From assembly GCF_019457635.1 (NCBI RefSeq), contig NZ_CP080412.1:1922001-1986000 (forward strand): 64,000 nt of DNA, written 5' to 3'. The notes under the pieces are model-generated. The model saw only the letters and a program-made list of their open reading frames with translations. It did no database searches and was not told where the DNA came from. The stretch comes from Shewanella mangrovisoli. GTDB taxonomy: Bacteria; Pseudomonadota; Gammaproteobacteria; Enterobacterales; Shewanellaceae. Shown piece after piece: positions 1 to 9,197 of this stretch (its first letter is position 1; each line of letters begins with the position of its first letter). The translations under genes and the position numbers were made by a program.

Positions 1-662
1 TGAGTGACTCATCGACCTTAGCCGAGCGTCAGGCATTTACGACTTTTTCCGATGAACGCGGTATTCCTGTCATGCTTCCGATCCTCGATCTCGATGAGTT
101 GATGGGCATCAATCCCAATGATGTCAAAGGCATGTTTGCCGATATCGTGGCAAGTGTCTCGGGACGTTATCAAGCCGACTTCTTAGCCCTCGTCGCGATT
201 GACCCTGCGGGAAACCAAGTGCGTTATCGCTTAAACTTGTATACCAAGGCCACGATCGACTCATTAACGCCGCCACTGTTTAGCTTTAATGGCACAGCAG
301 AAAATAGCGCGCAGGCGATCACTGCTATGATGGCGGCGCTAGGCGATTACTATTTTACTAAGTACGCCATCGCCGATTCAGGCGAGCAGGTCGGCGCCAG
401 TGTGACCTTTGTGAACATTGATAAAATGGCGCAGCTGGTTGAAGTCGAAAAATACTTAAAACAACTCAGCGCCGTGAAGAATGCGACGCTGTCGCGCATC
501 CAAGGTAATACCGCGACGTTTTCCTTGGATTTGTTTGGTTCTCAGACCGACTTTGAGCGTTTACTGAGTCTAGAGCCACGAATTTCGGTGGTGGCGCCAG
601 GGGAGTTTTCTGCCGGTGCCAGCCCTGCGGGTAAAACTGTCTACCAATGGCGGTTACCTTAA
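1..662 (+). CDS. DUF2066 family protein, 3' part only
   Basis: The frame is open from base 3 to the TAA at 660-662, so the gene begins outside the window; 219 residues are visible. I recognise the sequence as the C-terminal part of a DUF2066 protein, a gammaproteobacterial family of unknown function often found beside hda. An internal ATG at 72 (before Leu-Pro-Ile-Leu-Asp-Leu) has in-frame coding sequence upstream and is unlikely to be the true start. It is followed on the same strand, 79 bases later, by hda. No catalytic motif is visible in the fragment. Family assignment is from memory of the sequence pattern. Confidence 0.72.
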   Translation, partial: SDSSTLAERQAFTTFSDERGIPVMLPILDLDELMGINPNDVKGMFADIVASVSGRYQADFLALVAIDPAGNQVRYRLNLYTKATIDSLTPPLFSFNGTAENSAQAITAMMAALGDYYFTKYAIADSGEQVGASVTFVNIDKMAQLVEVEKYLKQLSAVKNATLSRIQGNTATFSLDLFGSQTDFERLLSLEPRISVVAPGEFSAGASPAGKTVYQWRLP

Positions 663-741
663 ACTTCCCTCGTCGTGACTGGGCATACCTGTGCTCAGTT
701 ATGTGGGGGAGTCGATAATTTATTGATATTGAGACGTACGA

Positions 742-1452
742 GTGCCATTAAACTCACCGCTACAACTGTCGTTACCGGTTTACTTACCGGATGATGAAAC
801 CTTTAACAGTTATTATCCGGCAGCGGGTAATGACGAACTTATCCAAAAGTTGCGCGCCAATGCCGAAGGCCAAGGTGAAGCCGCTATCTATGTGTGGGGA
901 CCTGTGAAATCGGGTCGGACTCACTTAATGCACGCCGCCTGTGCCCATGCCAATGAACTCGACCGCCGCAGTTTTTACCTTCCCCTTGGCATTCATGCGA
1001 GTATCTCGACTGCGCTGTTGGAAGGTTTAGAACAGCTCGATTTGATCTGCATCGATGATGTGGATGACATTGCGGGTCACCCGATTTGGGAAGAAGCTAT
1101 ATTCGATTTATACAATCGTGTCGCGGAGAACAAGCGTTGTGCGCTGGTAGTCAGCGGCCGCTCGGCGCCCGCGGATGCAGGCTTCTTGTTGCCTGATTTA
1201 GTCTCTAGAATGCAGTGGGGACTCAATTATCAGCTGCAACCTATGGCCGATGATGAAAAGTTAGCTGCATTGCAACGCCGTGCAGCGATGCGCGGATTAC
1301 AGTTGCCCGAAGACGTGGGCCGTTTCTTGCTGAACCGCATGGCAAGGGATCTACGTACCTTGTTTGATGTGTTAGATAAACTGGATAAGGCATCCCTCGT
1401 ACATCAGCGCAAGCTCACGATTCCTTTTGCTAAAGAAATGCTCCACCTGTAA
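742..1452 (+). CDS. hda: DnaA regulatory inactivator Hda
   Basis: Hda binds the DNA-loaded sliding clamp and stimulates hydrolysis of ATP bound to DnaA, which prevents re-initiation of replication (known for the family). The protein is 236 residues, the usual length. Near the N-terminus the clamp-binding motif QLSLPV (residues 8-13) is present. The AAA+ fold follows with a degenerate P-loop (GPVKSGRTH, about 53-61), a Walker B strand (LICIDDVDDI, about 100-109) and a C-terminal sensor-2 region RDLRTLFDVLDKL. Translation starts at GTG 742; the only upstream Shine-Dalgarno-like element is a weak GAG. The gene ends in a strong hairpin terminator. Confidence 0.94.
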   Translation: MPLNSPLQLSLPVYLPDDETFNSYYPAAGNDELIQKLRANAEGQGEAAIYVWGPVKSGRTHLMHAACAHANELDRRSFYLPLGIHASISTALLEGLEQLDLICIDDVDDIAGHPIWEEAIFDLYNRVAENKRCALVVSGRSAPADAGFLLPDLVSRMQWGLNYQLQPMADDEKLAALQRRAAMRGLQLPEDVGRFLLNRMARDLRTLFDVLDKLDKASLVHQRKLTIPFAKEMLHL

Positions 1453-1518
1453 TCGCATTGACTTACAGTTAGTTACTGTTAATCGAAAAGCCTGTGTTAA
1501 TAAGCATTCAGCGTTAAC

Positions 1519-1552
1519 AAAAAGCCCGTCGTATCACGACGGGCTTTTTTAT
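1519..1552 (+). terminator. Rho-independent terminator after hda
   Basis: A perfect 12-bp stem (arms 1521-1532 and 1536-1547, loop ATC) is followed by a run of T. It sits 70 bases after the hda stop. The A-run on the other side suggests it could also act on the convergent lipoprotein gene. Confidence 0.9.
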
Positions 1553-1635
1553 CTCTACTTATCTCACATCTATCGCTAACATTAGGTCTGCTAGCAGGCT
1601 TGAGTCTAGTGTATCTGCCGATTTAGCAATCTAGA

Positions 1636-3585
1636 TCACTGTTGTGGATGACGGTGACGATCGCCACTGAAACGGAGCTCTGGCTCGGTAAGCGTTTCGC
1701 TACTTGTCGCAACTCCTTGTAGTCCTCTCACTGTGGTATTGGGTGAAATCCCCAGGGTTTGGCGCCAGCTTTGGCCTTGAGTCATAGCAATGGGCTCGGG
1801 CAGGCTCGTGAGCAGGCTGATGCCGTCAAGCTCTGGCAACATGCCATCGATCACCAAGGCTGCGCGGTTCGCCAGACTATCATCACCAATTCGTCCCCTT
1901 TGTCCCCAGTCAACAATCACTGTATCTGCTGTAAGAACTGCGGGTAGGTTAGTGACGGCCACATCGCGCTGGATTTGATAGCGATAGCTCATCATGGCTT
2001 CTTCGAACAGCATCGCCGTGTCTTCACGGGTACTGGAATAGTTATAAAAGTCATTGGCGATATCACCGGAGAAAAACGTACTCACATCCGAAGGTTGATA
2101 GGCTTTTTGGGTTGCAGTGGCTTTGGCGCCCAAGAAGCTCACCGCCGCAAGGCCTGTCATTTCGGTACTGGTGAGGGGATAGCTGCGACTCACTTGATCG
2201 GATATCAAACTCTTATTGGCATTTCGGCGGCTATAGTCGTCCAACAATCTAGGGCCTGTTAGCGTGGCGTGAATGCTTCTTGGGAAGAAGTCATTGGCGT
2301 GGGCGAGCTCATGGTATAAGAGTGAAGCGAGATCGGGATTAATCTGGCTGAGCGTGCGGGTGGCGCGCGTCGTGATTGGGAATCCCTGTGAAGCATATTG
2401 GTTATTTTTAACGTAACGCCACGGCATGAGGAAATTGAGCTCGCTGCCAAAGTCGCTGCGATAATCTGGCGCCTCGTTAATGCTGTCACGCTGGGTTGGC
2501 GTGAGCCACAAATCATTAGGGTCGAGATAAATCGCCCCCGTGACTACCCAATAAAACGAGGGGCGCACATCATAGCTTATCACCACGGCGGTGACCGATT
2601 GTAGTAGGCGTGCAAAATCGCTGCTCGGGTCCATTTGACGTAAAAATGCGGCGAAATTGTCCCCCATCCAATCGTGGGACACTAATACGCGATCGAGAAT
2701 AGTGTCGACATCGAGCGTATTTGAAACTTGGCCGATAAGCGGCAATTGGTTGATAGTACAAGCCTCTTTTAACTGATTCGAGTACACACAGCTCGTTAAG
2801 GCACTGGCATAGGGAGAGGTAGTGTTATAAGCGTGGGTGCGCGCCACGGGTGTATCGAAGTAGGTAGAGCTTATCGTGGGCGCCGCCGTGGTGAGCACAT
2901 AGGCTTCATCTGTCACGGTATTACCGTTAATCGTGGCCGATGCCCTAAGGCGGGTTAAGGTATCTTGACCTACAGTGGGCGCGATAAACAGGGGTCTAAA
3001 GGGATCGCTGATATCGAGACTGACACTGGGGCCCTCGGCGATACACCAATTGATGCTAGATGCACTAAGGCCCGCTTGTTGAGCGATGCGTAGGCTGACA
3101 TCGTTACCCTCAACGGCTTGATGATCTTGACGAATGTTCAGCATTGTCCCCGCGCTGCTGTCGGCATTGATAGCTATTTCGCCAGTCTCATCGATATTAC
3201 TGCCGCTGATATGTAGGCTAAAACGGTAGCTACCTGCAGTGGGAATATCGAAGGCTAATACTGGACTATTTTGACTCACGAGTTCAATGCTGGGTCCTTC
3301 TAACTGTTGCCAGCGGAAAGTAAGATCCTGTGAATCGCGATTCCCTAGGCTGGCGATAATGGCGCTGGGTTGTCCCGCCACATATTGGGGCTCAGTTTTA
3401 AAGCGGATGGCGCCTGAGTCTGTGGCCACCAGTGGAGTCACTGTGGCGCAGCGTGGCACGTTAGTGGTTGGTGGGGTGACTGTACCACCATCATTATTAT
3501 CTCCACCACCGCCACCACAGGCGCTGAGTGCAACGGTTGCCGCGATAATACTTAATCGACGCATTGGAACCCATATTTCCATCAT
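1636..3585 (-). CDS. Large lipoprotein with Ig/PKD-like repeats and an HELAH zinc-protease motif
   Basis: 649 residues. A lipoprotein signal is visible: hydrophobic stretch, then lipobox LSAC with Cys23, followed by a Gly/Asn/Asp-rich linker. The start at 3585 has GGAG six bases upstream; a Met at residue 8 has no such site. Two beta-rich modules resembling PKD/REJ-type domains occupy roughly residues 60-140 and 150-235. The C-terminal half carries His425-Glu-Leu-Ala-His429, an HExxH zinc-binding signature, and a downstream REDTAMLFEEA stretch that could supply a further ligand. I infer a surface or periplasmic gluzincin-like metallopeptidase, but I do not recognise the family. It is convergent with hda and is not part of the conserved hda-bepA block, so it is probably a lineage-specific insertion. 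Confidence 0.75.
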   Translation of the reverse strand: MMEIWVPMRRLSIIAATVALSACGGGGGDNNDGGTVTPPTTNVPRCATVTPLVATDSGAIRFKTEPQYVAGQPSAIIASLGNRDSQDLTFRWQQLEGPSIELVSQNSPVLAFDIPTAGSYRFSLHISGSNIDETGEIAINADSSAGTMLNIRQDHQAVEGNDVSLRIAQQAGLSASSINWCIAEGPSVSLDISDPFRPLFIAPTVGQDTLTRLRASATINGNTVTDEAYVLTTAAPTISSTYFDTPVARTHAYNTTSPYASALTSCVYSNQLKEACTINQLPLIGQVSNTLDVDTILDRVLVSHDWMGDNFAAFLRQMDPSSDFARLLQSVTAVVISYDVRPSFYWVVTGAIYLDPNDLWLTPTQRDSINEAPDYRSDFGSELNFLMPWRYVKNNQYASQGFPITTRATRTLSQINPDLASLLYHELAHANDFFPRSIHATLTGPRLLDDYSRRNANKSLISDQVSRSYPLTSTEMTGLAAVSFLGAKATATQKAYQPSDVSTFFSGDIANDFYNYSSTREDTAMLFEEAMMSYRYQIQRDVAVTNLPAVLTADTVIVDWGQRGRIGDDSLANRAALVIDGMLPELDGISLLTSLPEPIAMTQGQSWRQTLGISPNTTVRGLQGVATSSETLTEPELRFSGDRHRHPQQ

Positions 3586-3832
3586 GACTCACTCCAATTA
3601 ACGCTATGTTATTGTTTTTGTAGTATGACTGGCTTGATTGGCCGTCATTCCTTGGCATATCAATCGACTATAGCATGCTCTTTTGGTTACAAAAAGTGAT
3701 GAAAGGTAAGTTAAATGTTGTCAATTTGCGGAGTTGGAGTCGTATCGAAAAGGGATTAATACAGCAGCGTATTTTACTGTGAGTGAAGATTATAAAGCGG
3801 GGTTAGAATTTATAGAGCCATGATGTTTTGAG

Positions 3833-3905
3833 TCACAATCTCTTGATTCACAAGCTCTTGAATAACAGCATCTTGAATAACGACTTCTCGAATCAACTTC
3901 TCGAA
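3833..3905. repeat. Imperfect 15-bp tandem repeat, about five copies
   Basis: Units begin at 3833, 3848, 3863, 3878 and 3893 (the last is 13 bp). They share the core CTTGAA/CTCGAA at their 3' ends. The 455-base gap between the lipoprotein gene and the DUF2069 gene (3586-4040) holds this array, the hairpin at 3913-3942 and a second degenerate array, but no credible ORF. Confidence 0.7.
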
Positions 3906-3912
3906 TCCAAGA

Positions 3913-3942
3913 GCGCGGAGCGGTATTAAAACCGAACCGCGC
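3913..3942. other. Interrupted hairpin between two short repeat arrays
   Basis: Arms GCGCGG (3913-3918) and CCGCGC (3937-3942) enclose a 2-nt internal loop and a second stem CGGT/ACCG (3921-3924, 3931-3934). It lies downstream of the DUF2069 gene read on the minus strand. There is no clear T-run, so a terminator function is uncertain. Confidence 0.45.
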
Positions 3943-3946
3943 TTAC

Positions 3947-4002
3947 TCATCGGAACTTATTGATCGGAACTTGCTCATCGGCACTGGCTAATCGTGACTT
4001 GC
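3947..4002. repeat. Second degenerate 13-15-bp tandem array
   Basis: Four units starting at 3947, 3960, 3975 and 3989 share the pattern AATCG/CATCG then GGAACTT/GTGACTT. The unit length resembles the array at 3833-3905, but the sequence differs. Confidence 0.5.
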
Positions 4003-4040
4003 TGTTCGCCGCCAGCGATGAGATTGATTGGATCTCACAA

Positions 4041-4421
4041 TCAGTCTTGCTTGTCGGACTTTTTCTTAAGGCCCAGACCGAGCTCACGTCCACGGATACG
4101 AGCATAAAACGGGAACGCGACTAACAGCGCGCCAATCAGCAGGACTTCAATAATAGCAAAGGCCAATGCATCGGTCGTGACATACAACAAGGTGAGGGCG
4201 TGCAGCATATATAAGCATAAAATAAAGCTGGCCCAAGCGTAGGTGTACGGGTTGCCCTTTAAAATGCCTCTTACAGGTAACAATAAAGGCACTAGCCAAA
4301 GCAGGCTGAATAATAAGGTGTATTCCCCATTGATGCCCTGACCAATAAACCAACCGCCCAGCAGGAGAACGAGGGCAAGGTAGCCTAAACGGCTCAGTGT
4401 CAGCAGAGTGCTTGAGGTCAT
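4041..4421 (-). CDS. DUF2069 inner-membrane protein
   Basis: 126 residues with four predicted membrane segments (about 10-28, 33-50, 62-80 and 84-104) and a basic, charged C-terminal tail ending KKKSDKQD. I recognise it as DUF2069, a family of unknown function. The start at 4421 has AGGAAC about five bases upstream. It lies 47 bases downstream of the yfgD/arsC gene on the same strand, so the two may be co-transcribed. Confidence 0.78.
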   Translation of the reverse strand: MTSSTLLTLSRLGYLALVLLLGGWFIGQGINGEYTLLFSLLWLVPLLLPVRGILKGNPYTYAWASFILCLYMLHALTLLYVTTDALAFAIIEVLLIGALLVAFPFYARIRGRELGLGLKKKSDKQD

Positions 4422-4468
4422 GATGTTCCTATTTTAATCGCATCGAATGATGGTGAAATGGCCGAAGA

Positions 4469-4819
4469 TTAGAGAATGTTCAGTACATTTTCCGGTGGAC
4501 GACCAATGGCAGCCTGTTGATTGGCCAGTACGATTGGGCGTTCAATCAATTTTGGCGTCTTGACCATGGCATCAATAAGTTGCTCTTCGGTTAATGCCGG
4601 ATTAGCGAGTCCCAGTGCTTGATACTCGTCTTCCTTAGTGCGCATTAACTCACGGGCGCTGAGTTTGAGAGTGGCTAAAATCCCACGGATATCAGCGGCG
4701 CTTGGAGGATTCTTGAGGTATTCCACTACTGTGATATCACAGCCTTGCTGCTCGAGTAGGGCTAAGGTTTCGCGGCTCTTTGAACAACGTGGGTTATGGT
4801 AAATCGTTGCTTGGGTCAT
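4469..4819 (-). CDS. arsC: ArsC/YfgD-family arsenate reductase-like protein
   Basis: 116 residues from the ATG at 4819; an in-frame TTG at 4834 would add five residues. The thioredoxin-fold N-terminus carries the active-site motif IYHNPRCSKSRET (Cys near residue 11), and ELMRTKEDEY and ERPIVLANQQAAIGRPPE follow, as in E. coli YfgD. Family members reduce arsenate with glutathione/glutaredoxin, but the YfgD branch sits beside bepA rather than in an ars operon, so the true substrate is uncertain. No arsR or arsB is nearby. It lies 111 bases downstream of bepA. Confidence 0.88.
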   Translation of the reverse strand: MTQATIYHNPRCSKSRETLALLEQQGCDITVVEYLKNPPSAADIRGILATLKLSARELMRTKEDEYQALGLANPALTEEQLIDAMVKTPKLIERPIVLANQQAAIGRPPENVLNIL

Positions 4820-4930
4820 AGTACTTATGCTCAATCGGCTAAAACAATGGCGCGGATGATAGCAGAAAAAACAGCGCCCCGTCAGGGTGTTCGGGGCGCG
4901 ATTATAAGGGATAGAGATAAAGTGGCTATT

Positions 4931-6400
4931 TTACTTCAGGGCATCCATCTCTTTATCCGCTTGTTTAAATTGGCGGATACGTGCTTCGATTCGTGCCAGC
5001 TGTAAGGGATTACCTTCCGAGGCGCGGTAGGCAAAGTTGAGCTGATCAATTGCCCCCTTATAGTTAGCGCCTAGCGCCATTAACTCAGCATTGGAAAAAT
5101 ACTCCATGCCCTGATTGCCCAATTTTTTATAGGCAAGATTAAGCAGTTGATAGGGCAGTTGATTTTGCTTATCGAGGAAAATCATGTCTTCCAGTAGTGG
5201 GATGGCTTTCGCTGGCTCACCGGCCTCAATATAGATATTGGCTAAGTTCGCATTAATCACCTGCGATGTGGGTTTCATCTTACGCTGGGCTTCGAGTAAC
5301 TTAGTCGCCTGAGCAAAATCCTTACGCTCATTGAGTAAATCCGTCTTGGTATCGATATAAAACAAGTTGTTATCATCGATTTTTAATAGCTCATCGATAA
5401 TCTTTTCGGACTCATCAAATTTCTTCAATCTAAACAGCGCTAAGGCTTTGCCGTAGAGGGCGGCCTCTTTAAAGCCGTAGGTTTGCTTATTAAGCTGTTT
5501 TTCAAACATGCTCAATACCGCATCGTCGCTGTAACTGGAAAAACGCACCTGAATACGGGCTTTGGCGAGCTGGAAGTTCAAATTATCCGGCACATAACGG
5601 TGTGGGTACTGGTGGGCGCGATCCCGCGCCTCGGAGATGCGTGACTCGGGTAATGGGTGAGTCAGCAACATTTGTGGTGGCGTGGTAGTAAAACGGTAGC
5701 GACTGGCAAGCTTACCGAAGAAATCGGCGGCCGCATTGGGGTCAAAGCCCGCATCGACCAGAATCTGCATGCCAATCCGATCGGCTTCTTTTTCATGCAG
5801 ACGGGTATAGTTGATTTTTGATTGGGTCGCCATGGCTTGAGTGGTTGCCAGCGCGGCCATCCCCGCCTGAGGTACGGCGATGGTTAATAAAATCGCCCCC
5901 AGTAGGCCTGCAACGGTCGCAGGACCACTTTTTTGCTGCGCTTCGAGGGAGCGCGCCAAATGACGTTGGGTCACGTGGGTAATTTCGTGGCCGAGCACTG
6001 AGGCCAGCTCACTTTCATTATCGGCGTTAAGGAATAGCCCTGTGTGTACTGCAACGTGGCCGCCGAAGAAGGCGAAGGCGTTGATCTCATCGTTTTGCAG
6101 TAAGAAGAAATAAAAGGGCGTTTTGACTCCCGTGGCGTGGGCGACCAATTTATTGCCCAGTTCAGTCAAATATTGGCTCAATACCGGATCGTTCAGCATC
6201 GGCGCCGATGAGCGAATAACGCGCATATAGGCATCGCCATAGACCATTTCTTTTTCTAGGCTGAAGGTATTGACGGCGGCGGTGCCCAAGTCGGGCAAGT
6301 CGTTGTTGGCAAAACTCTTTGCGGCTCCACCGAGTAACATTAATGAAAGCACACTCGCCGCAAGGGGTTTACATCGGGTCAAAAACGTCAAATTACGCAA
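4931..6400 (-). CDS. bepA: Periplasmic beta-barrel assembly protease/chaperone BepA (YfgC)
   Basis: 489 residues. An N-terminal signal peptide (about 1-31, cleavage after SFA) targets the periplasm. The M48 zinc-protease motif is HEITH (His138, Glu139, His142) with the downstream KEADRIGMQILVDAGFDP containing the third ligand. The C-terminal half is a series of TPR helices (about 290-480). In E. coli BepA degrades misassembled LptD and promotes correct assembly at the BAM complex; bamC is also in this window. The order perM-bepA-yfgD-hda matches E. coli. It is divergent from the TusA-like gene. Confidence 0.93.
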   Translation of the reverse strand: MRNLTFLTRCKPLAASVLSLMLLGGAAKSFANNDLPDLGTAAVNTFSLEKEMVYGDAYMRVIRSSAPMLNDPVLSQYLTELGNKLVAHATGVKTPFYFFLLQNDEINAFAFFGGHVAVHTGLFLNADNESELASVLGHEITHVTQRHLARSLEAQQKSGPATVAGLLGAILLTIAVPQAGMAALATTQAMATQSKINYTRLHEKEADRIGMQILVDAGFDPNAAADFFGKLASRYRFTTTPPQMLLTHPLPESRISEARDRAHQYPHRYVPDNLNFQLAKARIQVRFSSYSDDAVLSMFEKQLNKQTYGFKEAALYGKALALFRLKKFDESEKIIDELLKIDDNNLFYIDTKTDLLNERKDFAQATKLLEAQRKMKPTSQVINANLANIYIEAGEPAKAIPLLEDMIFLDKQNQLPYQLLNLAYKKLGNQGMEYFSNAELMALGANYKGAIDQLNFAYRASEGNPLQLARIEARIRQFKQADKEMDALK

Positions 6401-6511
6401 GTGGATCCTTTATCTCTTTTAATTGTCTCAACTAAGGCGAGGGAGCCCTTAGCTTGTAGTTTGAGTTGCAACTTAGGATAATAGCCCAAGTTCATTCATA
6501 GCAAGTTCATT

Positions 6512-6745
6512 ATGATTTTTATTGATTTAACATCATTTCGCTGCCCCGTTCCCTTGGTTAAGGTCAAACTTGCGTTGAAGTCCGTGTCTGCTGGCGACAG
6601 CTTACATATCCTACTCTCAGACCCAGGTTCCCGCCGAGATGTTCCCGCGTTTTTTAAAAAACAGGGGCATACCATCGTGATATTGCAAGATGACGCCAGT
6701 CAGTTAGGGTTATTAATCACAAAAGTTGATTTATCGCAGGGATAA
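6512..6745 (+). CDS. TusA/SirA-family sulfurtransferase-like protein
   Basis: 77 residues, single domain. The family signature RCPVPLVK places the sulfur-carrying Cys at residue 11, in the CPxP motif typical of TusA-like proteins that relay persulfide sulfur for tRNA thiolation or other sulfur transfers. A second family feature, the Gly-Asp-Ser-Leu turn, follows at about 28-31. No good Shine-Dalgarno sequence precedes the ATG at 6512. Whether this is the tRNA-modifying TusA or a paralogue cannot be decided here. Confidence 0.82.
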   Translation: MIFIDLTSFRCPVPLVKVKLALKSVSAGDSLHILLSDPGSRRDVPAFFKKQGHTIVILQDDASQLGLLITKVDLSQG

Positions 6746-6953
6746 GTCTGCACAAAGCATGATTCAATGCCGCAGTAAAAATGGCCAGTTAGCATCGCGG
6801 GTTGCAACTTCGCCTTTGTGTGTCGGTCATAGGTAGCAGTTAACTGATTTTCAAGCATATACACAGTAAAACGGATGCGATAAGGTTAACCACCAAAGCA
6901 TAAGCATCTTTCCTGCGTTTTCGGAAAGCCAATCACCTCATTGGAACGAATTC

Positions 6954-8054
6954 ATGTTTAGTTTTTTCTCTCGTTGGTATCAAGAGCGCTTTAGCGATCC
7001 TCAGGCGGTGACGTTGCTCGCCATTCTCGTCGGCCTTGCCCTAGTGTTGTATTTTGCGGGTGGCTTATTAGCGCCGTTACTGGTGGCGTTAGTGCTGGCC
7101 TTTTTGCTCGAATGGCCCGTGGCGCAAATGCTGAAATTGGGGATTAATCGCACGACTGGCGCTTCTTTAGTGCTAGTGCTGTTTTTAGGGATTGTGGTGC
7201 TGTTGACCTTTGGCCTTATCCCGAGCGTGTGGCGCCAAGGCGTGAGTCTGATGACAGATTTGCCGAGTATGATCGACAAAGGCTTACAAACCTTGCAGGG
7301 ATTGGCGACCCAGTATCCGCAGTTTGTCAGCTCAGAGCAGCTCAATTTAATGGTCGCCGAGCTTAAAAAACTGCTCGATACCCAGCATCTGCTCGATATT
7401 GCCAAGCAGTTGATTGGTTATTCGGCCTCGTTATTGGTGCTGATGGTGTACGCCATTTTAGTGCCCTTATTAGTGTTCTTCTTTTTGAAGGATAAGGACC
7501 TGCTGATCAGTGGTAGCAAACGTTTTTTCCCCACTAATCGACAGCTTGCCCGCAAGGTATGGTTTGAAATGCACCAGCAGATCTTCAACTATATCCGCGG
7601 CAAAGTGATTGAGATTGTGATTGTCGGAGTAGCGAGCTACATCTTCTTTGCCTTTATGGGGCTGAGATACTCGGCTTTACTCGGGGTGTTGACTGGTTTG
7701 TCGGTGCTCATTCCCTATGTGGGCGCAACTTTAGTGACCTTGCCCATCATGTTGGTGGCCTTCTTCCAGTGGGGCTTTAGCTCCGAGTTTGGCTATTTGA
7801 TGTTAGGTTACGGCATTATTCAGGCGTTAGATGGCAACGTGCTGGTGCCTATCCTGTTTTCCGATGCAGTGGATTTACACCCTGTCATCATTATCGCCGC
7901 CGTGTTGGTGTTTGGTGGTTTATGGGGCGTTTGGGGCGTGTTCTTTGCCATTCCATTGGCCTCCTTGGTGAAAGCGGTGATCAATGCCTGGCCTAAAACC
8001 GAGATTGAACCCGTGGCGATAACGCAGGTGAAGGCGGATTCGGCAGAAGCCTAA
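6954..8054 (+). CDS. perM: AI-2E/PerM-family permease
   Basis: 366 residues with about eight membrane segments in the PerM/AI-2E pattern: two hairpins at about 18-60 and 65-90, a soluble stretch at about 95-150, then helices including LLVLMVYAILVPLLVFFFLK and a C-terminal cluster ending with GVFFAIPLASLVKAVINAWP. The family includes TqsA and PerM; the substrate of the PerM branch is not settled. GGAA lies seven bases before the ATG. A terminator follows. Its position next to bepA matches E. coli. Confidence 0.88.
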   Translation: MFSFFSRWYQERFSDPQAVTLLAILVGLALVLYFAGGLLAPLLVALVLAFLLEWPVAQMLKLGINRTTGASLVLVLFLGIVVLLTFGLIPSVWRQGVSLMTDLPSMIDKGLQTLQGLATQYPQFVSSEQLNLMVAELKKLLDTQHLLDIAKQLIGYSASLLVLMVYAILVPLLVFFFLKDKDLLISGSKRFFPTNRQLARKVWFEMHQQIFNYIRGKVIEIVIVGVASYIFFAFMGLRYSALLGVLTGLSVLIPYVGATLVTLPIMLVAFFQWGFSSEFGYLMLGYGIIQALDGNVLVPILFSDAVDLHPVIIIAAVLVFGGLWGVWGVFFAIPLASLVKAVINAWPKTEIEPVAITQVKADSAEA

Positions 8055-8087
8055 GCCGCTGGCAGTAGGTAAAAACTCATAGAAAAC

Positions 8088-8117
8088 AAACTGAGCCTGA
8101 GTGCTCAGTTTTTTTAT
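8088..8117 (+). terminator. Terminator after perM
   Basis: Arms AAACTGAGC (8088-8096) and GCTCAGTTT (8103-8111) flank a 6-nt loop, followed by a T-run. It lies between convergent perM and argP. Confidence 0.88.
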
Positions 8118-8167
8118 TCGCTAACTATTTGTACTAACAATTGTTTTACTCACTCTTGCTGAACTCA

Positions 8168-9085
8168 TCATTGCTGTAATAGATGCTGCGCGGTGGCGGC
8201 GAGGGCGCGATAGACCAAGGTCGTTTGCTTGGCCTTTATATTCCAATGTTGCCAATAGAGGGGGACCCGAATGCGTTTTTCTGGGGTGAGCTCAATTAAT
8301 ATGCCTTTGTCTATCAAAGGTTTTGCCTGTAAGTGTCCCACTAAACCATAACCCAGACTTAAGTTAATCGCCTCTAAAAAACTCTCCGATGAGGGAATGC
8401 TGTGTTGCCACCATTGGCCTGGCAACATTTGAAAATACTGGGCGAGGTACTTTTCATGCATTTTATCTTTGGTTGAAAACACCACAGCCGGGGCTTTCGC
8501 GAGCTGTGCTTGGGTAATTTGAGCGCCGACATCATCGTTATTTTTTGCCCATTCGAAATAACGCGCCGCAAATGCTGGGGTCGCGACGCACATATATTCC
8601 ATGGTTCCTAAAAACTCGCTGCTACAACCGGCCATAGGGTTGGTCGTTGTGGTCACGCAACCGACGGCATCACCGTTTTTCAATAGGTGATGGGTGTAGG
8701 ACTCATCATCGACAATCAATTCCAGTAGCCAAGCATGTCGGCTAAACATATCGGCCAAGGCGGGCAAAAACCATGTCGCTAAACTGTCGGCATTGACGGC
8801 AATTCGCACCGTCGTGGGATGGTTTGGGTCATCGGCATCTAACTCGGCTCTCAATTCACTCTCGAGTAATTGCACCTGAGAATAGTGGCGCAATAAACGT
8901 TTACCCGTGGGGGTTGCCACCACGGGCGTTGAGCGGATAAGTAAGGATTGGCCGACTCGTTCTTCTAATTGTCTAACGCGCTGTGACACCGCCGATTGAG
9001 TGATATGCAACACTTTGGCGGCGCGCTCGAAGCCGCCTTCGGAGACGACGACCGCAAGCGCTTTAAGATTGGCGTATTCCAACAT
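8168..9085 (-). CDS. argP: LysR-family regulator ArgP
   Basis: 305 residues. The N-terminal winged helix-turn-helix contains GGFERAAKVLHITQSAVSQR, characteristic of ArgP (IciA), followed by the type 2 periplasmic-binding-protein effector domain. In E. coli ArgP responds to lysine and arginine and activates argO, dapB and others. Here it is divergent from argO with 112 bases between them, exactly the expected arrangement. ArgP regulates lysine-pathway genes elsewhere, and dapA lies only 2 kb away. Confidence 0.88.
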   Translation of the reverse strand: MLEYANLKALAVVVSEGGFERAAKVLHITQSAVSQRVRQLEERVGQSLLIRSTPVVATPTGKRLLRHYSQVQLLESELRAELDADDPNHPTTVRIAVNADSLATWFLPALADMFSRHAWLLELIVDDESYTHHLLKNGDAVGCVTTTTNPMAGCSSEFLGTMEYMCVATPAFAARYFEWAKNNDDVGAQITQAQLAKAPAVVFSTKDKMHEKYLAQYFQMLPGQWWQHSIPSSESFLEAINLSLGYGLVGHLQAKPLIDKGILIELTPEKRIRVPLYWQHWNIKAKQTTLVYRALAATAQHLLQQ

Positions 9086-9197
9086 GATTGCCGTCCTTAA
9101 AATTATTAATTTTACTTATGATACATAAAAAACATTAGTTATATTAATTTTGTTGTTTTGTCTATGCTAGCGCCTTCTTCAGACATGAGAGGTAGTT

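Noticed and set aside
3833..4002. CRISPR or integron-type repeats
   Set aside because: Units are degenerate and contiguous, with no spacers, cas genes or integrase.
4469..4834. arsenic-resistance operon
   Set aside because: Only an ArsC-fold protein of the YfgD type is present; no arsR, arsB or acr3 nearby.
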